DNA of 5,482 bases from positions 2,652-8,133 of the forward strand of contig NVVM01000032.1 of assembly GCA_002402225.1 (NCBI GenBank), read 5' to 3'. This document shows positions 1 to 4,959 of the stretch, piece after piece. The DNA is from Alphaproteobacteria bacterium (GTDB lineage: Bacteria; Pseudomonadota; Alphaproteobacteria; Sphingomonadales; Emcibacteraceae). A program made the position numbers and the translations under genes. Each line of letters starts with the position of its first letter. Positions within the stretch are counted from its first letter, which is position 1. The notes under the pieces are model-generated. The model was not told the DNA's origin and did no database searches. It saw nothing but the letters and a program-made list of their open reading frames with translations.

Positions 1-33
1 ATAATTTATTGTGTGGTTATACTAGACACAAGC

Positions 34-61
34 TTGGTTGCGCTGCAACATATAATATATT
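34..61 (+). promoter_or_regulatory. possible sigma70-type promoter of bdhA
   Basis: TTGGTT (34-39) and TATATT (56-61) are separated by 16 bases and lie about 50 bases before the chosen bdhA start. An overlapping TATAAT at 51-56 has no matching -35 box. A short dyad, GTTGC-GCT-GCAAC (37-49), sits between and over these elements and could be an operator. The region is very AT-rich, so chance matches are likely and the call is tentative. Confidence 0.3.
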
Positions 62-110
62 AAATGATATATTTATAGTGATACAACAGACTAAAAATAG
101 GGAAAATGAA

Positions 111-905
111 ATGGAAAACACCTTCTTGACAGGCCGGACAGCCCTGATTACAGGCTCCACAAGCGGCATTGGACTGGGCATCGCAAAAGCGCTGGCAAAG
201 GCGGGTGCAAATATTGTGTTAAATGGTTTGGGCGACCTGGCCGCAATAGAATCACTGCGGTCTGATATGGCGGATCTATATGATGTTGACGTCATCTATG
301 ACCCGGCCAACATGCTGAATCCCCTTGAAATATCAACAATGATCGCAGCAGCACAGCAAAAATTTGGCACAGTGGATATTCTGGTCAATAATGCCGGCAT
401 CCAATATGTATCTGCCATTGATGAATTCCCGGATGATAAATGGCAAGCCATCATAAATATCAATCTGGTCGCCAATTTTCACACCATAAAAGCCGCCTTG
501 CCGGGGATGAAAAGGCAAAATTGGGGGCGAATCGTTAATTTGGCCTCTGCTCATGGTTTGGTCGCTTCGCCGTATAAAAGTGCCTATGTCGCGGCCAAGC
601 ACGGGGTGTTGGGATTAACAAAAACGGTGGCTCTGGAGATTGCGCAGCAACAGATCACCTGTAATGCCATTTGTCCGGGGTACGTGCGCACACCCCTTGT
701 AGAGGGCCAGATAGAGGATCAAATGAAAATTCACAATATGTCGCGCGAAGATGTCATAAATGATATTATGCTGATCGCCCAGCCCAGCAAAAGATTCGTA
801 GAGGTTGAAGAACTTGGGCAAGTTGCTGTATTCTTATGTTCACCCGCAGCAAATTCCATCAATGGCATCAGCCTGCCCGTGGAAGGGGGCTGGACCGCAA
901 AATAA
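111..905 (+). CDS. bdhA: D-3-hydroxybutyrate dehydrogenase (SDR family)
   Basis: This enzyme oxidises D-3-hydroxybutyrate to acetoacetate with NAD+ in the cytoplasm, in ketone-body and polyhydroxybutyrate turnover. The 264-residue product is a classical short-chain dehydrogenase. The cofactor motif TGSTSGIG is at 14-21, NNAG at 93-96, and the catalytic tetrad is N118, S146, Y159 and K163. Residues known to bind the substrate carboxylate in Pseudomonas-type 3-hydroxybutyrate dehydrogenases have counterparts at Q98, H148, K156 and Q200, with W261 near the C-terminus, so the specific call is firmer than a generic SDR. One of the two usual pocket tryptophans is Tyr191 here (CPGYV instead of CPGWV). 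The open frame extends upstream to 9, but the ATG at 111 gives the family's normal N-terminus (about 255-265 aa) and has AGGGA at 99-103, seven bases before it. The upstream 34 codons have no ribosome site or family match. A small membrane-peptide gene follows after 38 bases. Confidence 0.93.
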   Translation: MENTFLTGRTALITGSTSGIGLGIAKALAKAGANIVLNGLGDLAAIESLRSDMADLYDVDVIYDPANMLNPLEISTMIAAAQQKFGTVDILVNNAGIQYVSAIDEFPDDKWQAIININLVANFHTIKAALPGMKRQNWGRIVNLASAHGLVASPYKSAYVAAKHGVLGLTKTVALEIAQQQITCNAICPGYVRTPLVEGQIEDQMKIHNMSREDVINDIMLIAQPSKRFVEVEELGQVAVFLCSPAANSINGISLPVEGGWTAK

Positions 906-943
906 AATGATAACAACTCTCAAAAAAATAACGGGAATAAATA

Positions 944-1057
944 ATGAGCAAATTTCACCGGAATAAAAAGAACAAAAAAAAAGGTCAAGACAGGCGCGCC
1001 ATATGGTTATTGGTTTTTGCCGGTGTCGTAGTCATTATTCTATTTGCTTCTTTTTAA
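944..1057 (+). CDS. small cationic single-pass membrane protein (37 aa), unknown function
   Basis: This is a short ORF of ATG, 36 further codons and TAA. It is preceded by a purine-rich ribosome site (GGGA at 933-936) seven bases before the ATG. The product has two parts. Residues 1-18 are strongly basic, with a Lys/Arg/Asn run from R6 to K13 and R17-R18. Residues 19-37 are a continuous hydrophobic stretch (AIWLLVFAGVV then IILFASF), long enough for one transmembrane helix, with the stop right at its end. By the positive-inside rule the N-terminus should be cytoplasmic and almost nothing should protrude outside. It lies 38 bases after bdhA on the same strand, so co-transcription is plausible. 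I do not recognise a family. Nine consecutive A bases (974-982) encode part of the Lys run and are prone to slippage. Composition, start context and domain logic argue for a real gene; size is the main doubt. Confidence 0.62.
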   Translation: MSKFHRNKKNKKKGQDRRAIWLLVFAGVVVIILFASF

Positions 1058-1097
1058 ATCGATTGTTTGTCTGATCTCCCGCTGATTACGCGGCCTG

Positions 1098-1156
1098 ATA
1101 GGCTGTGATTTTTATAATACTATCGCATCATATGATTTCATTTTCACACAGCCTAT
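1098..1156. repeat. 10-bp perfect inverted repeat with 39-base loop
   Basis: The arms ATAGGCTGTG (1098-1107) and CACAGCCTAT (1147-1156) are exact reverse complements. The loop contains its own 10-bp palindrome, ATCATATGAT (1127-1136). The right arm is followed by TATAATAGGGG rather than a T-run, so it is not a typical intrinsic terminator. A processed 3' stem-loop, a cruciform or a minute repeat element are all possible. Confidence 0.55.
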
Positions 1157-1178
1157 AATAGGGGGCCTATAATTAGGT
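1151..1178. promoter_or_regulatory. tandem dyad operator candidate before the acyl-CoA ligase
   Basis: Two 14-base units lie head to tail: GCCTATAATAGGGG (1151-1164) and GCCTATAATTAGGT (1165-1178), with 11 of 14 bases identical. Each contains a dyad, CCTAT-A-ATAGG (perfect, 1152-1162) and CCTA-TAAT-TAGG (1166-1177). A related dyad, GCCT-GAT-AGGC, is at 1093-1103. The pair ends 14 bases before a TATAAT box, over the -35 region where activators or repressors commonly bind. The bound protein is unknown. Confidence 0.45.
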
Positions 1179-1191
1179 AATCTCCGCTATA

Positions 1192-1197
1192 TATAAT
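1192..1197 (+). promoter_or_regulatory. possible -10 box (TATAAT) of the acyl-CoA ligase gene
   Basis: A consensus TATAAT lies 83 bases before the ligase ATG. No good -35 hexamer is found 16-18 bases upstream; instead the second CCTA...TAGG dyad occupies that place. This fits a promoter that depends on an activator, but the AT-rich context makes chance occurrence possible. Confidence 0.35.
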
Positions 1198-1280
1198 TTG
1201 CATAATTTAGGCACAATTACATCTGGCGGACATGGTTTTCAAAACCCAAAAAATTATGACGAGGCAGGAGTGAATTTTTT

Positions 1281-2936
1281 ATGACGATACCAGGATTGAT
1301 GCCAGGATTAATGCCAGGATTAATGCAAGATAGTGAGCTGATGATTTCCGCCCTGATACGCTATGCGGCGGAATATCATGGCCATATGGAAATTGTAACG
1401 CGCACGGTTGAGGGGCCTATGCATCGCTATACTTATGCCGATGCCGAGAAAAGAGCCAAACAGCTCTCCAAAGCGCTTATCAACCAATTTGGCATTCAGC
1501 AAGGTGACCGAATTGGCACGCTGGCCTGGACGACATATCGTCATTTTGAGCTATTTTACGGTGTCTCCGGCATGGGGGCTGTGCTGCATACCACCAACCC
1601 GCGCCTGTTCAATGATCAGATCAGCTATATCATTAATCATGCCGAAGACCGTGTGCTTTTCCTTGATCTGGACTTTGTACCGCTTGTGGAGAAAATTCTG
1701 CCGGAACTTAAATCCATTGAAAAATTCGTCATTCTGACCGATGCGGAACATATGCCGCAAACCAGCCTGCCGGACGTCATATGTTATGAGGAATTATTGG
1801 CCGCAGAAACGTCGGAATATGACTGGCCTGTCTTTGATGAGAGGGCCGCCTCCTCGCTCTGCTATACCAGCGGCACCACAGGCAACCCAAAGGGCGTCTT
1901 ATACAGCCACCGCTCCACCATCATCCATGCCTTGTCAGCAGCCCAGAATAGCGCTTATGCTCTGTCGGTTTATGACACCATCATGCCCATAGCGCCCCTG
2001 TATCATGCCAATGCCTGGGGACTGCCTTATGTGGCGGCAATGCTGGGGGCCAAACTGGTGCTGCCCGGGCCCAAAATGGATGGAAAAAATATTCAGGGCA
2101 TAATCGAAAGCGAAGGCGTGACCTTCTCCTGCGCAGTTCCCACCGTATTTTCCATATTATTTCAATACCTTGAGGAGAGCGGCAAGAAAATTAATTCCCT
2201 GAAGCGAACCATGATTGGCGGTTCCGCCGTGCCCAAGGCCATGACAGAGAAATTTCTCGATACTTATGGCGTCACTGTCTTGCAGTTATGGGGCATGACC
2301 GAGACCAGCCCGCTTGGCGTTGTGGCCAGCTCGACACCGCAGACTGATGCCCTGCCGCCCAAAGAGCGGGCCGAAGTTCGCGACAAGCAAGGCCGCGTGC
2401 AATTCGGTCTGGAAATCAAGGTTTTAGACGAAGAGGGCAAAGCCATCCCCCGCGACGGCGTCGCCTTTGGCGACTTATGGGTGCGCGGGCCATGGGTCAC
2501 GGCCAGCTATTTCAGAAGTGAAGGCGGGGATATTCTTGACAAAGATGGCTGGTTCCCGACCGGAGACGTGGTGACCATAGATCAATATGGTTACATAAAA
2601 ATCACAGATCGCGCCAAGGATGTCATCAAATCCGGCGGCGAATGGATCAGTTCTATTGACATCGAAAATCTGGCCGTTGGTCATCCCAAGGTGATGCAGG
2701 CCGGTGTGGTGGGAATTTATCATCCCAAATGGGAAGAACGCCCCATTCTGGTCATAAAACCCGCGCCAGATCAAACCTTGACAGAGGAAGAAATCCTTGG
2801 TTTTTTAAAAGGTAAAATAGCCAAATGGTGGATGCCGGACGCTGTTTTTATCGTCGATGAGCTCCCCCTTACCGCCACGGGAAAGATTAAGAAAACCGCT
2901 CTTCGTGATCAGTATAAAGATTGCCTGAGTTCTTAA
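1281..2936 (+). CDS. AMP-forming fatty-acyl-CoA synthetase (AlkK/DmdB-like)
   Basis: The enzyme activates a carboxylic acid with ATP and CoA, through an acyl-adenylate, to the acyl-CoA thioester. The 551-residue protein carries all core motifs of the adenylate-forming superfamily: the phosphate loop YTSGTTGNPKG at 195-205, WGMTE at 337-341, TGD at 427-429, the hinge and CoA motif DRAKDVIKSGGEW at 443-455, and the C-terminal GK with adenylation lysine K535. The N-terminal pattern (GLMQ, AAEYHG) and the YSHRS after the phosphate loop resemble the medium/long-chain AlkK group and the related 3-methylmercaptopropionyl-CoA ligases (DmdB); the substrate cannot be fixed from sequence alone. The start at 1281 is favoured by AGGAG at 1266-1270, ten bases upstream. 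In-frame ATGs at 1299, 1311 and 1323 come from a triplicated 12-base unit and lack their own ribosome site. It probably has its own promoter. Confidence 0.9.
   Translation: MTIPGLMPGLMPGLMQDSELMISALIRYAAEYHGHMEIVTRTVEGPMHRYTYADAEKRAKQLSKALINQFGIQQGDRIGTLAWTTYRHFELFYGVSGMGAVLHTTNPRLFNDQISYIINHAEDRVLFLDLDFVPLVEKILPELKSIEKFVILTDAEHMPQTSLPDVICYEELLAAETSEYDWPVFDERAASSLCYTSGTTGNPKGVLYSHRSTIIHALSAAQNSAYALSVYDTIMPIAPLYHANAWGLPYVAAMLGAKLVLPGPKMDGKNIQGIIESEGVTFSCAVPTVFSILFQYLEESGKKINSLKRTMIGGSAVPKAMTEKFLDTYGVTVLQLWGMTETSPLGVVASSTPQTDALPPKERAEVRDKQGRVQFGLEIKVLDEEGKAIPRDGVAFGDLWVRGPWVTASYFRSEGGDILDKDGWFPTGDVVTIDQYGYIKITDRAKDVIKSGGEWISSIDIENLAVGHPKVMQAGVVGIYHPKWEERPILVIKPAPDQTLTEEEILGFLKGKIAKWWMPDAVFIVDELPLTATGKIKKTALRDQYKDCLSS
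1290..1325 (+). repeat. three tandem 12-base units encoding PGLM x3
   Basis: CCAGGATTGATG, CCAGGATTAATG and CCAGGATTAATG lie head to tail at the start of the acyl-CoA ligase gene and encode Pro-Gly-Leu-Met three times. Only one base differs among the copies, so the expansion looks recent. Family members usually show this element once, before MQ. Each copy ends in an in-frame ATG. Confidence 0.9.
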
Positions 2937-3125
2937 ATGTCTGCATCCTTTTTTGCTGACACCATATACCATCCGAAATCCAGAATTTGGACACTGAAAA
3001 ATTTTATTTTATTTTTAGCCAAAGATTTGATATAATTATGCTATAAACTATGGGGTTCCGTATTTTTTATTAAACTAAAAAATAAAAAAGCAAATAAAAA
3101 TACGGCGAAAACCAGGGAAACGATC
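2937..3125. other. spacer and 5' leader of the LuxR-type regulator gene
   Basis: This AT-rich spacer separates the ligase from the regulator. TATAAT at 3031-3036 is a possible -10 box without a convincing -35. Beyond it are the overlapping hairpins at 3058-3105 and a good ribosome site, AGGGA (3114-3118), seven bases before the ATG at 3126. I see no clear intrinsic terminator for the ligase gene. Confidence 0.5.
3058..3105 (+). promoter_or_regulatory. overlapping alternative hairpins in the regulator leader
   Basis: CCGTATTTTT (3058-3067) is exactly complementary to AAAAATACGG (3096-3105). The same left region, TTTTTTATT (3063-3071), is also exactly complementary to AATAAAAAA (3081-3089). 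The two pairings share bases and exclude each other. The distal arm ends nine bases before the ribosome site. A regulatory leader or a DNA operator are both possible; the inner stem is A/T only and weak. Confidence 0.4.
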
Positions 3126-4247
3126 ATGCAACATTCAAGTAGTCTGGATGTGTCTGAATATTACAAAATTAATGATAAAATAGCAGATACATCGCGTTTT
3201 AAAGATATAAATAGCAATATACTTGCCCCGCTGTCACGGCTTATTGGTGCAGAGACCAGTATATTTGCCATATTAAAGAAGCATGACCGGGGCATATCTG
3301 CCCAGAATTTTATCTGTCATAATATTGACCAGAAAATTAACTCAAAATATGAAAAACAATTTCAGGGTAATGATCCTGTATTGCCGCATGCCTTTAATGC
3401 TGCAAAATCAAATCACAGTCTTGGCATCTCCAAGAGCTTTACCTTCGCATTGGATAATATCATTGATTTTCAGCAATTCTCCAGTGGCCAATATTACAAT
3501 GAATTCCTGCGGCCTAATTCCATCCGGCAGGTTCTCGCGACTGGCATTCCCTCCAATACGGATAGTTCACTGGTTTATATTCTGGGATTTCACAGATATT
3601 GCAACAATAGTTTTAAGGAAAAAGACGCGCAGATTTCATCCTGCTTTGGCCCCGCACTTTATAATATTTTAAATAATCTGGAATTGAAAACCCAGATGGA
3701 TGATCATAACATCATCGTCTCGCACCTCAAACAACAGATTTCCGACACGGGGCTTGTTATCCTCGATAATAATTACCAGATTGTTTTTGCCAATCATGCG
3801 GGCCAAAGCCATTTAACGCTTGCGCAAAATGGCGCAAACTCTTATTCAGACCTTGATAATGACCTTATGACTGTACTGAACGCCTATATTTCCCATATGA
3901 ATCTTTCCCCGGCAAAGAAAGTTGAATTTGATCATAGGGGGATAAAAATCGTCGCCCGAATGATAACGCCCGAAATACAAAATCAGGGAAAGCGCATCAT
4001 TCTGAATACCCAACGTCCAACGCACGCGAATATTAATTCGCTGGAAATAGAAAAATATAACCTGACACAGCGGGAAGTTGACATTACCAGCCTGATTGTC
4101 ATGGGCATGACCAGTCCGCAAATTTCAGCCAAATTATGCATCAGCATTCGCACGGTTGAAAATCACCTAAGGTCTATTTACGCCAAGACGGATGTTAAAA
4201 ACAGAACGAGCCTTGCCTATAAACTGGCCCCCACACAATATCAATAA
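3126..4247 (+). CDS. LuxR-family transcriptional regulator with sensory N-terminus
   Basis: This is a DNA-binding regulator of 373 residues. The C-terminus (about 313-368) is a LuxR/GerE helix-turn-helix: LTQREVDI opens helix 1, and ISAKLCIS then RTVENHLRSIYAKT form the turn and recognition helix with the typical TVxNHL pattern. Residues about 20-195 are an uncharacterised sensor-like region; YYNEFLRP at 123-130, followed by an IRQVLATG segment, resembles the GAF-like region found in other LuxR-HTH proteins. Residues about 207-230 (GLVILDNNYQIVFAN) look like the start of a PAS fold. There is no receiver domain aspartate pattern and no evident acyl-homoserine-lactone domain, and no autoinducer synthase lies in the window, so it is an orphan regulator of unknown signal. 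The start at 3126 is supported by AGGGA at 3114-3118. It precedes the cupin gene by 85 bases on the same strand, and that cupin/ThDP pair is its likeliest target (inference). Confidence 0.85.
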   Translation: MQHSSSLDVSEYYKINDKIADTSRFKDINSNILAPLSRLIGAETSIFAILKKHDRGISAQNFICHNIDQKINSKYEKQFQGNDPVLPHAFNAAKSNHSLGISKSFTFALDNIIDFQQFSSGQYYNEFLRPNSIRQVLATGIPSNTDSSLVYILGFHRYCNNSFKEKDAQISSCFGPALYNILNNLELKTQMDDHNIIVSHLKQQISDTGLVILDNNYQIVFANHAGQSHLTLAQNGANSYSDLDNDLMTVLNAYISHMNLSPAKKVEFDHRGIKIVARMITPEIQNQGKRIILNTQRPTHANINSLEIEKYNLTQREVDITSLIVMGMTSPQISAKLCISIRTVENHLRSIYAKTDVKNRTSLAYKLAPTQYQ

Positions 4248-4268
4248 ATCTTAAAATAAGTATTTTCC

Positions 4269-4282
4269 GTCATAGGAATGAC
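4269..4282 (+). repeat. short perfect hairpin after the regulator gene
   Basis: GTCAT-AGGA-ATGAC is a five-base-pair perfect dyad in the 85-base spacer between the regulator and the cupin. A/T-only pairing (AAAATA-AG-TATTTT, 4253-4266) lies just before it. Its stem is too short, and its T-rich tract too far downstream, for a confident terminator. An operator for the cupin gene is an alternative. Confidence 0.3.
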
Positions 4283-4332
4283 AAACAGAAGCTTTTATAT
4301 TTTCTTTATTATTAAATAAAGGAAATAAGCAT

Positions 4333-4815
4333 ATGTCAGATACAGCCTTAACCACAAAAAATATTGTAAAATCCAACACCCCGGATCGTCCGGCCTTTTT
4401 TGATCCCGGCACCTTGGACTGGAATGAATGGGTAATGCCCGGGACATATTTTAAACTCTTGAATATTAACGAGTTAACAGGTGGCTTTACCATGATTTTA
4501 AAAGTTGATCCTGATATCACGGCCCCCGTTCATCATCATATCGGCGGTATTGAGGTCTATGTGATAGAAGGCGAATTTGGTTACGGTGATGATGATCGCG
4601 GCGGCGCGGGGACTTATGCCATAGAATCAGGCGGCTCCATTCACGAGCCAACATCACCAGGCGGCGTTACCATGTTTGCGGTCGTCCATGGCCCCTTGGT
4701 AGGTTATCACGAAGATGGCAGCATTGCCGTCGTGGTGGATGGCAGGCTCATGTATGAAATGGCACAAAAAAATAATGCCGCAGACCATATTACCATCATA
4801 AATACATTCAAGTAA
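4333..4815 (+). CDS. single-domain cupin, 2,4'-dihydroxyacetophenone dioxygenase-like
   Basis: This is a 160-residue small beta-barrel metalloprotein. Cupin motif 1 is HHHIGGIE at 67-74 followed by VYVIEG, giving metal ligands H67, H69 and E74. Motif 2 is represented by SIHEP with H104 as the fourth ligand, so the Fe/Mn site appears complete. The N-terminal segment (WVMPGTYFKLL, then GGFTMILK) resembles the cupins annotated as the 2,4'-dihydroxyacetophenone dioxygenase family, which cleave an alpha-hydroxyketone with O2; a ChrR-like regulatory or an isomerase cupin is the alternative. No signal peptide or membrane segment is seen, so it is cytoplasmic. The ATG at 4333 has AGGA at 4320-4323, nine bases upstream. 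A ThDP enzyme follows after 144 bases on the same strand, suggesting a linked pathway. The stop codon lies within a 14-base tandem duplication. Fold call strong, reaction uncertain. Confidence 0.82.
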   Translation: MSDTALTTKNIVKSNTPDRPAFFDPGTLDWNEWVMPGTYFKLLNINELTGGFTMILKVDPDITAPVHHHIGGIEVYVIEGEFGYGDDDRGGAGTYAIESGGSIHEPTSPGGVTMFAVVHGPLVGYHEDGSIAVVVDGRLMYEMAQKNNAADHITIINTFK

Positions 4816-4826
4816 ATACATTCAAA
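4799..4826 (+). repeat. 14-base tandem duplication across the cupin stop codon
   Basis: TAAATACATTCAA occurs at 4799-4811 and again at 4813-4825, a period of 14 bases. The TAA opening the second copy (4813-4815) is the cupin stop codon; in the first copy the same bases are read in another frame. The duplication may therefore have set the present C-terminus. Confidence 0.85.
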
Positions 4827-4889
4827 AGAATGATTCATCGCCGTTAATATATGGGTATATATTACAATATTTTAATACTAAGAAAAGAT

Positions 4890-4958
4890 ATGCGAAAGCT
4901 GAAATATCTGCACAACATTCAGGGAAATATTTTTAAAAATATACAATTCGGAGAATGA
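4890..4958 (+). CDS. possible 22-codon leader peptide before the ThDP enzyme gene
   Basis: ATG at 4890 opens a 22-residue frame ending in TGA (4956-4958), one base before the ThDP enzyme ATG at 4960. It is rich in Asn-Ile pairs (NIQ, NIF, NIQ) and Lys. The ribosome site of the next gene (GGAG, 4950-4953) lies inside its last codons, so translation of the two would be coupled if it is used. Its own ribosome site is poor (AAGAAAAG, 4880-4887) and no terminator follows, so chance is quite possible. Confidence 0.22.
   Translation: MRKLKYLHNIQGNIFKNIQFGE
4927..4942. promoter_or_regulatory. 16-bp perfect palindrome just upstream of the ThDP enzyme ribosome site
   Basis: ATATTTTTAAAAATAT is a perfect dyad ending seven bases before GGAG at 4950. 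Being A/T only, it is a weak RNA hairpin without a loop and a more natural DNA operator, or simply low-complexity sequence. Confidence 0.3.
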
Positions 4959-4959
4959 C

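Larger units (their letters stand above)
1058..1280. other. non-coding spacer with dyads before the acyl-CoA ligase
   Basis: No credible ORF is visible on either strand. The spacer holds a 10-bp inverted repeat (arms 1098-1107 and 1147-1156), three CCT...AGG dyads (1093-1103, 1152-1162, 1166-1177), a perfect ATCATATGAT palindrome (1127-1136), a TATAAT box (1192-1197) and the ligase ribosome site AGGAG (1266-1270). It looks like a regulatory region, and perhaps also the 3' end of the upstream transcript. Confidence 0.6.

Noticed and set aside
9..110. Upstream in-frame extension of bdhA by 34 codons
   Set aside because: It has no ribosome site, an AT-rich non-family sequence and would lengthen the protein well beyond the family norm. 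The ATG at 111 has a proper AGGGA site.
1113..1118. TATAAT inside the inverted repeat as another promoter
   Set aside because: The -35 position reads GC-rich sequence with no match, and it lies in the loop of the repeat.
1408..1737. 109-residue ORF in another frame inside the acyl-CoA ligase
   Set aside because: It overlaps a complete well-conserved enzyme and has no domain pattern or start signal. It is a shadow frame, as are the other overlapping and antisense frames.
2979..3017. Weak hairpin (TCCA...TGGA) followed by a T-rich stretch as a terminator of the ligase gene
   Set aside because: The stem is only four to five pairs with an A-rich gap before the Ts, too weak to call.
2937..3035. 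32-codon ORF starting directly after the acyl-CoA ligase stop
   Set aside because: It has no ribosome site of its own, no recognisable domain and a composition like the surrounding spacer. Coupled translation is possible but nothing supports it.
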